Of a stretch of 64,000 bases of DNA, positions 36,679 through 48,637 are shown in pieces. The first letter of the stretch is position 1. The number at the start of each line of letters is the position of its first letter. The DNA is from Kwoniella bestiolae CBS 10118 (Eukaryota; Basidiomycota; Tremellomycetes; Tremellales; Cryptococcaceae). The notes under the pieces are model-generated. The model saw only the letters and a list, made by a program, of their open reading frames with translations, made no database searches and was not told the origin of the DNA. A program made the position numbers and the translations under genes. The stretch lies in contig NC_089243.1 in NCBI RefSeq assembly GCF_000512585.2, positions 310,001-374,000 of the forward strand. The letters are read 5' to 3'.

Positions 36679-37787
36679 ATGAGTCTACAGGCCGAAAGTA
36701 TCAAGGGGCCGGATGAGACCCCATCTGAACAAGTAGCTTCGGAGACGATAGAAACATACCTCCGCAAAACAAGGAAGAGTCTTGAATCTTGGGAACGGGA
36801 CTGGCTAAAAAAAATGAACGATAGTAAGTCTCTTGATCCAGCGGGTTTTCCCCTCGAGATCATTCCAGGACAACACGATCTAGATGGCCGAAGTTGACCT
36901 CGCTGCCTGCAGGTCCCACAGTGCGCGTCAGTGCAGACATGACATATGAACAAAAACTCAAGACCCTCGTCATGGTCCCCGACTCGTCGTCGTCCCAAGC
37001 TTATCGGTTGGGAGATCTTTCCGCGCCACAGGTCTCGGGTTTTGAAGAACCTCGTACGATTACAAATCCAATCAATGCAATTATTGAGAAGCATAAGAGC
37101 GATACTCAGTTAAGTGGTCCCATCACAGATCTTTGGAACGAGCTACGTAAACATACTCTTCCATCATATCTGAGTACGGTCTATACCCTTTACGACATAA
37201 ATCGAGAGGTGATGAAACCCATCAAGAAGGAGTTCACATCCAAGCTGAAGTCCGTATCAGCCACAAACGACGACAAGAGTAAGATGGAATTTGCTTTTCA
37301 TGAACAGCAATTTCGTACCATCGTGGAAACCTGTACGTCCGTCTTCGGCGCCGACGATCAACATCGCCAGGACGCGAGAAAGCGTTGGGATGCTCTGAAG
37401 GATCTTCTCGAGAGAGCAAATGCATCGATGAGTCAAGACTTCGAGAAGATCCACCTACCCTATCTGACGGGAGCAGTTGCTGCAAGCTCGTTGATACTCG
37501 AGCGACCCATGACCGCTGCCCAATCTACGGCCATTCTCGACGATTGTGGACAAGCCCTGGCAGATATGCGACGTCAAATCAAAAACTGCAAGAAGGACGG
37601 TCGCACTGCCGAGCTCGACCAAAGAAACCATGTGTTAGGAGAAATGATGGCCTTGATCGACAATGCTTATAGCGTGAATGACACTCTTGGGGGCCGTCGA
37701 TTCCTCGTGAAGCCAGAATGGAAGTCGCCATTGGGACGTATGTGTCACGAGATACGCTCCTCAATGAGTGAGCACTTTCACTTCTGA
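36679..37787 (+). CDS. Orphan helical-repeat family protein, member E
   Basis: No function recognised. Exons 36679-36823 and 36913-37787 with an 89-nt phase-1 intron (GTAAGT...GCAG) give 339 residues and close exactly. Exon 1 encodes the short family helix (ETIETYLRKTRKSLESWERD). Exon 2 has a polar linker, then a long helical core: LWNELRKHTLPSYLSTVYTL, KPIKKEFTSKLK, and the family block EKIHLPYLTGAVAASSLILE followed by RPMTAAQ. The core continues with MRRQIKNCKKDGRTAELDQR and ends near NAYSVND. The block is clearly related to member D. A possible extra donor (ATGA|GTGAGC at 37769-37774) could add a short last exon. This is the cleanest full-length copy and the best query for searches. No membrane segment or catalytic motif is visible. 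Confidence 0.78.
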
Positions 37788-38629
37788 TTGTCATCTGGTA
37801 CGAATACAAATTGGAAGTACCCAGATGAAGTGGCTCAGTATGACTGATATGCAGTAAAATCGTATGACGGAAGATGGTCTGGGCTACTTCTCGGGTTCTT
37901 CAACAGCTATTTGAGCATTTGTGATCTCCTCGGTGTTTTGAATAGAAACCCAACTTGATGTTCTATATGAGACATGTTTCATGACCGTCGACGATTCGAG
38001 CGATTTCATCTTGAGCTTGTTATTACATTGCTGTGTATACAGTTTCCTGATTAGGGTCTCGAATTCAGCAAATGACGAACCCTGCTCTTTCTCGGTTGTC
38101 TTTGCTCTCTGGACCGGTTTTCGATTGAAGATGAGGTATGACATGGATGGACATCGTGAAACCTTCCTATCCCCTTAACTTGCCATCACCTCAATTCGTT
38201 CCTCAAACTTCGGAGGCCACCTTGACAGATACGCGTTCAAAATGTCCAACCTTTGTTGGACTATCCCACAAACGCCGGGGATCTAGGTCAATTCCTCCTC
38301 AATGGATCACATTTATTAGGACTGAGATGACCATAAATGACGACATGAGATCCTTTGTGTGAAGGGAGGCCTGGCCCTTGGGTAGATCTTTGTGCAAGCT
38401 CGCCGGCACACCCTTCTGATATCCTGGACCGCCAAAGCCCGGAGTCACCTTCTCCCTGCTTGTCACGAACAGGCAAACACCACAAGCCACGCCACTCACT
38501 TTTCTTGTTATCAAAGTCGATTATCTCTCATTTGACGACCATAATTCTCAGGCCATCGACAGCGATTCTCAAAACTACGTCCACCTTTGTCCCGTCACCG
38601 CAACGGATCAGAAAGCACAAAACATCGCG
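37788..38629. other. Intergenic region between family genes E and F
   Basis: 842 bp. No gene or clear promoter motif. Frames on both strands are short and unconvincing. Confidence 0.4.
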
Positions 38630-39126
38630 ATGAGCCCGCAAACGCCCTCCATACCTCTCTCTGTCAAAGGAGGGCTTATCCAAGAATTCCTCAAGAAGAC
38701 CCACACCGGTGTTGACAAGTGGACAGCTGATTGGAATTCCGAGCGTGAGTGCATTTGTCACATATCTGAGGTCGTTCTTGTGGAAGTCACCCAGAGCTGT
38801 TCTGACCACTTACTTCGCTGGACGAAGATGGTTCCACCACATCAAAGACAAATGATCCGGGCATCACGTTGGAAGGAAAGATAAAAGAGCCTGTCACGAA
38901 CTCAAAGCCCACGGACGCCCACTTATTTGGAATTGATTCTAAGATATGAGGTCTGTCGGAAACCCAAACAATTCGTAACCCTCTGATCAACCTTCTCACT
39001 AAACACAGAAGCGAACGAAAAGAAAGCCTGTCATCGCTAGTGCAAGATCAGGAGAAGTCCACTAAATCGGGCAGCCAAGGGGAGACTACCGGCGCCGCTG
39101 CAGATGGCAGTGGGAGCTCGTTGTAG
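38630..39126 (+). pseudogene. Reduced or decayed family member F
   Basis: Exon 1 (38630-38744) encodes the family-style leader (GGLIQEFLKKTHTGVDKWTA) and ends in a phase-1 GTGAGT donor, as in the full copies. The following sequence offers only fragments. One frame gives a polar stretch ending SKPTDAHLFGIDSKI at a TGA. Another, after a CACAG acceptor near 39008, reads a Ser/Gly-rich end (SGSQGETTGAADGSGSSL) to TAG at 39124-39126. I could not join these without a stop. No helical core block is present. It is either a decayed copy or a very short protein with an exon I misread. It lies 3' of members D and E on the same strand. Confidence 0.45.
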
Positions 39127-39693
39127 ATAATTTATATCACCTATTTTGTCCTGAATACTCTGTTTTATTTGTCTATGCCATTGAATTGAAGTCGCGCTTG
39201 GTGGCACAGATCCTTGACGATGCAGACAGTTCTGCTTCTTGCGTCTGCAAATCCCTCCTCCGCCTCACTGCCACCAGGAGGCTGTTCAATGACCTCATGT
39301 GTCAAGTCGAGAGGCCCAGAAGCGAGGACGACAAAGGCCACAATGGTGAAGACAGTACTTCCTGTTCGGAGAACGAAGACGAGTCGCTCATGTTAGCCTT
39401 CACCTTTCACTGTGACCCCCTTCAAGGGTGGTTCCAACACGTTAGGATTGGCTAACCTTTATGTGCTCTCCATTGAACGACTGAAGGTCAAAAGATCAAA
39501 AATATTGCAAATATCGTCATGGCCAACAGATCGGACTTACGAAAGGGTAGAAAATAAAACCCTCCCAAATGCCATCATCACTCCAGACACTTCTCAATCG
39601 TTCTCCATCCCCTATTCATCACATTGCCTGTCTACCCTGACTCGCGACTTATAGTAATCTGAACATTCACCCGATCCTTCGCACTTAGCAACG
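39127..39693. other. Intergenic region before gene H
   Basis: 567 bp. A frame of about 89 codons (39186-39455) lacks splice support and motifs. Sequence just before 39694 is C/T-rich, probably the gene H leader. Confidence 0.4.
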
Positions 39694-40673
39694 ATGTCTC
39701 TTCGCAGATCCCTAAAAAAGAAGAAAGCGGAGTTGTCCAAGCGTCTACACAACGTACTCGACAAACCTTTCGATGATGCGGACGAGTCGATTGACGACGC
39801 CGTGGAGAAAGCTAAACAGACGGTAAACAATCGTTTCGGGCGGAAAAGTGAGCCTAAGTTTAGGTCAATGTCAAATTCTGTCCCTTGATTTCGGTGCTGA
39901 TCTGCTTGCTTGCATTCATCGTAGGCAATAGGCACCCAATGGGGAGCAGTCAGACCATGGCCCCTCCTCCTGGTAGTGATACAGATTACAGCCGACAGGC
40001 ATATGACCAACACCACTCAGCTGAACAATACTCCGTCGGTTCCTATGGTAACCAATACGGACAACAAGGTGCGATTAACTATCGAGTTAGCTATGGTGGT
40101 TCCGATTATCGAGGATACGCGCCTTTCGGAGGACACTACCAAGATCCATCCGCACAGGCTGGTCAATCTCAATCACCTCAACCAGGCCAAGGTGGATCTC
40201 ATTATTACCAGCCTCCTACCTCCAGTCCTGATCAATTGACCGGGAACACTGGCACTTTCGATGGAGCGTCCTTGTCGCTCTCTGCCCTCAATGCCCCGCC
40301 TGCATCCTCTGCGACCAGTGGAAGGGGCTTGTATGCCGCACTCACCGCCTCTCAAAAAAACACCAATTCAGGTATCAGTACCTCTGCAAATTCCAACTTT
40401 GGTACTCCCTTCTCCGCCTCGCCTCACCTTACCGGCGGATTACCACCTGCGAGCCCCTATGGGGCGTCTTACGGCGGCAATCCGGGTTACGCTGATTCCC
40501 AAGCTGGTCCAGCTACTCCCCCTGCCCATCAAGGGCTCAGCACCGGTACGAACAACCATGATCGTATCGACTGGACCAGATTGGGTAAGAAAGACTCGAA
40601 AGAATCGATTAGATCGAAAAGCTCAGGCAACGATTCCTGGGCTACCACCCCTGACTCGACCAAATCGGTTTGA
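39694..40673 (+). CDS. Disordered Gln/Gly/Tyr/Ser-rich protein (gene H)
   Basis: No function recognised. Exons 39694-39847 and 39925-40673 with a 77-nt phase-1 intron give 300 residues. Exon 1 encodes a basic then amphipathic helix (MSLRRSLKKKKAELSKRLHN, then DDAVEKAKQTVNNRF). Exon 2 is low-complexity and prion-like, rich in Gln, Gly, Tyr, Ser and Pro (SVGSYGNQYGQQ, YRGYAPFGGHYQD). It ends with a charged segment (RIDWTRLGKKDSKESIRSKS). The short first exon and phase-1 intron repeat the plan of the neighbouring orphan family, but the core is unrelated at sequence level. It may be a chimera or simply a neighbour. No membrane segment is seen; such proteins often act in RNP condensates, but that is only a guess. 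Confidence 0.72.
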
Positions 40674-41623
40674 CTGACTCTCAGCCCAAGAGTATCCACT
40701 TCTCGAGCAGAAATCAAGCAAGGTTGACGTTGGAAAGAAAGGTGAAATGGATATGATCGATGTTGTTGAATTCATATTGCGTTGTTGATGACTCATGCAT
40801 GTTGGTGGATTGATTTATTGAAAACAAACCGAATATTGACTTTTAGGGTCAAAGAAAACCGTGAGATGCTGTCCATCGAGGGCGACCCGAATTGAATCTG
40901 CTCTCTACAGCTACTGTGCTTGGACCTTCTGCCTCCTTCTAGGCATGTCTCCTCACTCACTGCATCTGTTTCCGAGGGTGGCTTACGGCGGCTTTGTCCT
41001 TGGCTTTGACTTGCGGTAGTTTCGCATGGTCTCGGATTTATTACCAGGTAGTCGGTATACACCACCACCCTGAGAGAACAATAAGCATGTTAAATCGTAG
41101 CTGATGAAAATACCCCGATGGCCTGAAACCCACCCACGCTAAATGCGAGTTTGCGAGTGGGTTCCTGAATTAGATTAGATCTGCTTCTTTTTCTGAAAAC
41201 GATTTGATATTTTGTATTGTTCTCGATCAGGTAAGGTGATTTAGTGCTATTCTGAAATGATCATATCACTCTCTACCCCTCAATCATACAATGACCTTGT
41301 CTCTTTCACAGATGCTACAACAGGGATCAATCGATGCGCATGGCTATGGCGATGCTTCCTTTTCTCACGCATGGGCGAGACTACGAGTGCAAATGCAAGT
41401 GCAAGTGCAAGTGCGATTGAATGATTGATTTGATCGGAAGTTATCTCATTTAGGGCGTGGTATGTAGCGGTTGTGTGTGTGTATAAGGTAGAGGTCGCAA
41501 GTGGGGAAGTAGAATGAGAGTACGTCTATATATCGTGTTGACTCTTCTAGCTTCACTTTCTTGATGACAGACCCATCATCGTTCATTTCGACTCTTGCAG
41601 AAACCTTCTAAGCCAGGCCAGTC
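40674..41623. other. Intergenic region before the P450 gene
   Basis: 950 bp between two plus-strand genes. It has a short GCAAGT repeat (41387-41414), a GT run near 41473, and TATATAT at 41527-41533, about 95 bp before the P450 ATG and likely its TATA box. No gene is supported. Confidence 0.45.
41387..41414. repeat. Hexanucleotide (GTGCAA-type) microsatellite
   Basis: About four imperfect tandem copies of a GCAAGT/GTGCAA unit in the upstream region of the P450 gene. Confidence 0.7.
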
Positions 41624-44241
41624 ATGATGAGGAGCATAGATCTTGTGGACGGTATAAGACTACCAACACCCCTTGAGATGGTGTCCTTTCTGGTCATCTT
41701 ACTCCTGGTATACCTCATCGACACCTTCCTCCTGAAACCTTGGACATCACCTCTCCGACATCTGGAGGGACCACCACGGGGATATGGGATGAATGGACAT
41801 AGTGTAGAGATCATGAAGTGGGTTGTCTTCTTTCTCTTCATCCAACATGACCACACATCTACCAAGTGCTGCAGTCGACCTGTCTCAGTATTGCTAAGCA
41901 TTGTCTTGACCATTACTTGTTCGCAGTCTCCACGGCAACACAGTCCACGAATGGATATCAACCTACGGTTCCACCTTCCTCGTGAGAGGACCCTTCGGGG
42001 TACATCATCGAATCTTCACGTTGGATCCGAGAGCTTTAAGTCACGTATTGAACAATACGCAGATATACTTCAAGTCGCCCATTCTGAGGAATTTGGTAAG
42101 AAGGTATATGAAGGAGGGGTTGATAGTGGCCGAGGGTGAACGACACAAGGTACAGAGGAAGGTCGCTCAGAGGCTGTTCAGTAGGAATGGGCTGAAGGGG
42201 ATGAGTGAGATTGTTGAGGAGAAGGCGAATCAGGTGGGTTGATCGTCTCTCATGAATAATCCATTCAAATGATCTTAGTCGTCAACCTGTCATCACTATT
42301 CTACTTCCAGTGTTATCATGCGTGCTAATGTGATCATCACTCGTTGACAGCTCCGAGACATATTCCACGACCTCCTCTCCAATCCCCACTTGTCCACTCC
42401 CTACTCACCCTGCTCTAATAAGCTACCTCCCGGCTCAAGGGAGATAGACATCTACGCCTCAGCTTCGAGATGCACCTTCGATATCATAGGTCAAGTGGGG
42501 ATCGACCACACGTTCAACTCTGCAGGCGAATGGGAGGGAGAAGGCGGGAGGTTGTTCGACAAGTACGAGAGGATGCAGTACCCTACCAACGGATTGAAGT
42601 TTTTGATGGGGCTGTTATGGCCGTGCTTTGAGAAGGTATTTGTGAGTGATATGACCATGTTAACACTAAGTTACACGGTACTATAGAATCCGGACAAGAG
42701 GAATGTACTCATCATCTATTCATACGCTGGTCTGGTCTGATGTCAATGATGCGTGTTATCAGCCCAGCGAAAATGCCAAACTAGTAGCTCAAGCCATGGA
42801 CCCACTCGAAGATCTCTCCAAGAAAATCATGAATGAGAGGCAGAGGGAGATAGACGAAGGGAAGAGAGAGCTGCCGAGCGATAATAGGGATTTGCTCACT
42901 TTGATGCGTGAGTGGTTCTCCCACAACGAACGACATAAGATATACAGGAGAAGAGATTGATAGAATCATGTTCGATGATAGTACGATGCAATATGACCAA
43001 AGGACTGAACCCTGATCAGAAATTGAGGGATCACGAGATCACAGGTCAACTGGCTACGTTCATGTTTGCAGGGTCAGATACCACTGCGTGAGTCTATCTT
43101 GTACAGTATCGCAGACCACATAATTAATTGCCGCTGTATGTTGACTTTGTATCGTGACTTTAGCGGAACAATCGCCATGGGGTTATATCAACTTGCCAAA
43201 CATCCCTACGTGCAGGAAACCCTCCGAGCGGAATTATCAGCGTACGGCGATAATCTGCCTTATGAGCAGATCGACGAATTACCATATCTCGATGCTGTCG
43301 TTAAAGAGGTATTGAGGATTAACCCTTCTCTACCTGGGACCGTGAGTCCACTTCATCGTCATAAATCTGGAACTACGCATTACTGATACGTTTTGTCGTG
43401 AGAGTGTAGGTTCGACAAGCGCAGAGGGACGATATCATACCCTTATCTCAACCATTGCGACTTACCAGCGGGAAGGCAGTCACTGAGCTGAAAATACGGA
43501 AAGGTCAGATGGTAAGTATCATCTAAGACATCAATGTAGTCCCATATCACTCCATAAAGTAATCAACACGTATTGACCAACCCAAAGATCCACGTACCGA
43601 TCGAACACCTACACACCTCCTCCCATATATGGGGTGCCGATGCCAACTCATTCGACCCCTCTCGATTCCTTGGCGATCGTCCCGAACCCTCCAAAACACC
43701 TATGACTTCCCCCTCGCCCTCTTCCGCCCCCACGTTCGCCTCACAATGGTCCGACGCCAATGGGCCCGAAGGCTTGGCCTCGGCCAAACCAGAGATGGAT
43801 CTCCCCTTCCGCACCGATACCATCCCTCGTAAAACCTCTATCCCATCCAGTGTCCCACCCGGTCCGGGCGTCTGGCCAAATTTCATGACTTTCATTGATG
43901 GTCCGCGAAGATGTGTGGGCTACAAGCTCGCTTTGATGGAGATTAAAATTATGTTTTTCAAATTGATTAGGGAGTTTCAAGTTTTGCCGAAAGATGATCA
44001 GAGAGTTTGGAGGTGGAATATGTGAGTTTGACGTTTGAGTACAGGCGACGCTTTGGGGGGTTGTCTTTCATGGATGCATTTGCTGATGCTGTGTTGGACT
44101 GGGGAATTCAGGATGAGCACGAGACCGTATGTCGAGGGGACATTGTTCGAGAAGGGGTCGAGTCTACCTATTATCATCAGACATCTGAGAGGGGAAGAAT
44201 ATGAAGAAGGTGAAAAATCGAATTCCAACAAGGTAGGGTAA
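41624..44241 (+). CDS. Cytochrome P450 monooxygenase
   Basis: Haem-thiolate monooxygenase, probably ER-anchored. ATG at 41624; N-terminal membrane anchor (MVSFLVILLLVYLIDTFLL) followed by a Pro-rich hinge. At least nine exons run to TAA at 44239-44241. The I-helix has FMFAGSDTTA with the oxygen-activating A/G-G-x-D-T-T pattern. The K-helix ExxR is EVLR in VVKEVLRINPSLPGT. The haem-binding loop is FIDGPRRCVGYKLA, matching FxxGxRxCxG with the axial Cys. An unusual Ser/Pro-rich insertion of about 60 residues separates the meander (SFDPSRFLGDR) from the haem loop. The family number and substrate cannot be assigned from sequence alone. No biosynthetic-cluster partners are adjacent. Confidence 0.92.
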
Positions 44242-44616
44242 AGGATTGACCAGTTCATACCTGTTTCTGTTTATAGAATATCTAGCATAGTCGCGAAACC
44301 ACTCATGTAATTCTTTATTTGATGACCTTGCTATTTCCATGTCGCCATCCGCTTGTAGTGGGAAGAAATCTGTACAGTAAATCGGGTCATAATTGCATAA
44401 TATGATATATACAATTGATCGCTAAACCCAATTCTCTACATCTACCTCTTACCATTCTTCACCCCCACCTCCGCCTACATCGACGAACATATGATTATCT
44501 GATCTTTATTGCGGATTTCTAACATGATTGTTTGATGATTTTACAAATGATAGTTGTGTTTGGAGGATTTTGGGGTGATAGGGATTAACGAACGAACATT
44601 GTGTGGGTTGAGAGGA
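44242..44616. other. Convergent intergenic region
   Basis: 375 bp between the 3' ends of the P450 and the RRM gene. Probably overlapping 3' untranslated sequence; nothing else seen. Confidence 0.45.
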
Positions 44617-46320
44617 TTAAGCGCTGATTTCGGCACTGGCGCTTGAACACACAATCAGCTTGAATAGCCTCGATAGCATGTTGATAAGATAGACACTCAC
44701 GCATCACCGTTACCATTAGCTTGAGCCTCTTTAACCTCCTCTTGTTCAATGGGTCTCATCTCCTTGGCGATCTTAGCAGTGATCTTCCTATCCTCAACCA
44801 AAGTTCCATCGACCTTCTCGACAGCTTGAGCTTGCTCAGCCTCATTCTCAATCTCGACGAAACCGAATCCCTTGGAAGCTCTGAAAGGCTTGAAAGTTCG
44901 AGCAGCTCCCTGTCTGGGTCTTCGGATCCCTTGGACGACTTTGGCGGACTTGACCTTGATGGAGAGGTTGGTGAAGATTGTGGCGAGGGCTTCGTCGTCT
45001 ACCGAGAAGGGGAGGTTGGCGACGAAGATGGTGTTCTACATCAGATCCAGAAAAACATTCAGCGTTTGTCCATCGATCTGATTGTGAATTGTTGTACTTT
45101 GTAGATTCGAAGCAAAAAGGCAGTTGAAAGCTCACCTTGGAATCGTCACCGGTAAGTTCGAGTCTAGGTTGTCTCTCCTTCTTTGGTTTGGCAGCAACAG
45201 CCTTCTTCTTCTTCTCCTTGGCCTCTCCCTCTCCGTCGTTCACATCAATTCTACCCTTGGAAGCAGGCTCGGCGGAGCCGGAAGTCTCGGCTTCGGCTTC
45301 TCCCTCGTCACCTTCTCCGGGAAGACGTCTTCGGGACTTCTAAGAGATCGGCAGGTCAGTCAAATATCTAAGTGGATCTTGAAAATTGATGGAAGCAGCA
45401 TAAGAAGAAGGAAGCACACGGCAACGAATTGAAGAGGCAAGAAACACCCCGACTGTCATTGCACTGCAGAGTGTCGCAAAGATAGGGAGACCGTCAAAGT
45501 TGCTCGTGTCGAAGAAATTTGATATTGACACTCGTGTAAGATCGGCTCACCTTAGCCTTGCTCTTGTTGTTCCTCTTCTTCTTAGGTTTCTCCTCTCCCT
45601 CAGCAGGTTTACCATTAGCTTCAGGAGCGACGCCAGCAGCAGTAGCTGATTCGGCAGCCTTCTCAGCTTTCTTGGCGTTCTCTTCTTCTCTTCTTTGTTT
45701 CCTTCTCTCATCTTTGGCCTTTCGGATCTCAAGGACCTTTTCGGCTGGTCGAGCGAGCTCAATTCGAGGTTGTCTGTTACCGAATTCTGTTTATGCAACA
45801 CAGTATAAGCTCGTCCCTGGCCAGGTAATGAGCCAGATGATAGTCAAACACACCTTTATCTTTGAGTTGCTCGGCAGCCTTGTTGGCGTCGGCCTCGTTG
45901 GTGTAGGTTACGAAAGCGTATCCTGCAGGTCGTTTACCGAACTTGAGAGGGAGATCGATGGATTTGCTATATCATCCATACATATCGTCAGTTTAGGTTC
46001 CATCAGCCAAATGAGGATGCTAACTTACATCTCACCACCTACAGGAGCGACGAACTCTTGGACTTGTTCCTTGGTGGTGTTGTAGTCGATGTTACCAATG
46101 TAGATCTAAACCAACACCGACGCGTCAGATTGCGCACAAACCCTCTCTCATACAGGAGAAGGGGAAAGCTTACTCGGTGTCCATCATCTTCTTTAGGAAT
46201 ATCAGCGATCTTCTTAGCATCCTCTTCAGCAGTGGAAGGCTTGCCAGCTACGAACTCGTTCGCAGCAGCAACGACGTTCTCGGTAGCTTGTTTGATGGGG
46301 TTAAGGACGGCTTCAACCAT
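44617..46320 (-). CDS. Two-RRM RNA-binding protein (fungal RNP24-like)
   Basis: RNA-binding protein with two RNA recognition motifs separated by a charged linker. ATG at 46320; stop TAA at 44617-44619 after five or more introns. RRM1 begins VYIGNIDYNTTKEQVQEF (RNP2) and carries AGYAFVTYTNEADANKAAEQ (RNP1 region). The linker is Lys/Glu-rich with basic stretches (KPKKKRNNKSKAK, KEKKKKAVAAKPKKER), likely nuclear or nucleolar localisation signals. RRM2 begins NTIFVANLPFSVDDEALATI and has KGFGFVEIENEAEQAQAV. The last exon acceptor is ambiguous (two AGs), but both keep the same frame and stop. The layout resembles S. pombe Rnp24-type proteins. Role in RNA processing is inferred; the RNA target is unknown. 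Confidence 0.88.
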
Positions 46321-47569
46321 TGTGTTATGTCTTGGGATGAGCTGATAAGTGGAGTTATGGAAAGAAGAGAGAGGAAAGGGAAATAGGTAGACGCTCTTTG
46401 GTCGATGTTAAAGAGATAGGAACTTGTTAAAGTTGTTTGGCTCTGGTGTAATCGAAAGAGGCTGAAGAAGAAAGAGGAAGAGGAAAGAAAGAGAAAGATG
46501 GAATGAATGTCAAGAGATGGAGATGGATCGTGTGCTAGTGCGAGAGTGAGGTGGCGGTAGAGTAAGGTAGTAATGACACGGTGTGATCTCGATTAGGTGG
46601 AGTACATCAAGCATGTGGAGTCCCACACCGCGGGGTTATAACATATCAACGGCAGCTGCCGCAATGTGGCACATAATCAATCGAGACATCCTCGATTTTT
46701 CAAGTGAAGTACGAGGCGTTCCGACCCGTCTTTGATGGTGATGGTTGATCTCATCTCTTGGGTCATAGCTCTCATCTCCAAGATCCGGCTACCACGGGGA
46801 GAGTGAGTTGATGTACATAATTCGACTTCGATCTGGACACTACAAATATGTCATATCACCCACAGCGTCCAACCACAATCAACCCAAATCTCGACCGGGA
46901 AAAGTGTAACAGCATATGATCGTTAAGGTTACAAACCCTCTCTTTCCTCTTTTGCAGCTCCTCCCATCACGCTTCTTTCCGCTGTATTGATATGACCTGT
47001 TTCTAAGAAACAAAGGCACAGCAGCACATGATCTCATAGATTCACACATACGCCCGTGAAAGACGGCCGCGCGAAGAAAGAAAGATTCAATTGAAAAGGT
47101 GAAAAGAAAGGTGAAGATCGGATGACATCGGATGTGGATGTGGCGGACGGTATCTTCCGATCTCTTGGCAATTGCCCATCTTGGATTTGCATTGACAAAC
47201 TTATGATCCTACCGTTTCCACACGATTGAGTATGCTGTTGTAGGTACGTTACCATTTCTAATGGGGAATACACTGTAAATCCTTTATTTGGCGGTCGTGC
47301 GAATCATTCTGAATGCGAGTACAATACATCGAAAGTGATGCGATTAATTCCTGAATGCGATAGAATCCGATAAACCTGTTGGAGGGAGCTCACTGCTTGG
47401 TAGAGGGGATCGATATATAGATGTAATGTACTAACTTATCGAGTCCGCTCTCTTCCTCTCATCTGATAATCACTTACTTACATCCAATCCAATATCCAAC
47501 ACCATTGACAATAGAACGTAGCTTACATCTACTCGTACCTACATTGACTTTCGATACACACCCATCATC
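46321..47569. other. Divergent intergenic region
   Basis: 1.25 kb between the RRM gene (-) and the His-rich gene (+). GA-rich sequence at 46440-46560 sits just upstream of the RRM gene, and a C/T-rich leader precedes 47570. No gene is supported. Confidence 0.45.
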
Positions 47570-48637
47570 ATGTCAGGTCTACAGCTGAATAACGCTGTAC
47601 CAATCAAATCACCCTCAACGATCAAAACGACCCTTCCGTCGTTCGATGATCTCCTCAAATCGTTAGAAGAACCTTCAACGGTGACCCCCCACCATCTCCA
47701 ATACCACCATCACCCCCATCCACATCATACCCACCAGCATATGATGCACCCACCATACCCACACCACCACACGCACCACCACTATCGCCCACCCTCAACA
47801 CCTCCCACACCCCGCCTATCCCTCGGCGACTCATCAGAGGAAGATTCCATTTCCTCTTCTTCATCTAGATCATCCTCTCGACACGGCGCAGGCGCAAGAA
47901 AAAGACGATCCAACAGCCTACCTTCCATCTCGAGGACACATATAAAATCCCCTTTTAGGGATTTAAATGCATTGCCCCACTCGATAGAACATCATACCAA
48001 CAGGATACAAAAGTTGAAGGAGGGCGATGGCGAGTGGGCGCCATATTCGCTCAACGCGGTGACTCCATCATCTCTACCATATGTAAGTTTACATTAGCTT
48101 CGTTGCTGTTATTGTTGTAGGCGATAGAAAGTTTAGCTCATGTACCCTCGCTGACGATTTAGTCGGCAGCACGCTCGACCACATTATCTCCCGCGCTTTT
48201 CGACCGGATCGATCCCCTTGGCGGCATTGGCTATTCCCCAACTTCCAGTTCTTCCAGCTGCTCAAGCACAAGTACAAGCAAACGAAACGAAATCCTGCTC
48301 ACCCCTCCACCATCCCCACCACTCCACCCGATACCCCTCCCTTTCGCACACTCCACCGAGATCAATAGCCATACCCAGCACTCCACCAATGACCACCGCT
48401 GGAATACATCATCGAAAGATGAGCGAGAGCGTACACTCACCACTCAGTACAAGCGAGCCTATGACTCCGTCTTCCATTTCGAGTCATTACACGAACACGA
48501 ACCTAAACGATCATGCCCAAATGCCAATCCCAATCAAAGATTATGGCATTTCATCGGCGAGAAGGGATGTCATCTCCATACCCAGTTCCACTGCCACCAC
48601 CATGGAATTAGACTCGACCATGGACTTGGACATGTAG
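47570..48637 (+). CDS. His-rich, Ser/Pro-rich low-complexity protein
   Basis: No function recognised. ATG at 47570. Exon 1 has an N-terminal LPSFDDLLKSLEEPS, a His-rich tract at residues 41-76 (HHHPHPHHTHQHMMHPPYPH), then LSLGDSSEEDSISSSSSRSS and a basic ARKRRSNSLPSISR. It ends LPY before a GTAAGT donor at 48083. Two acceptors 8 nt apart then open different frames. Using CGGCAG, the protein ends MELDSTMDLDM at TAG 48637, with Ser/Thr/Pro-rich composition like exon 1. Using TTTAG, the frame stays open to TGA at 48762 and includes LLTPPPSPPLHPIPLPF. I favour the first by composition but cannot decide. The style is that of a nuclear regulatory protein; the His tract could bind metal. Confidence 0.6.
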
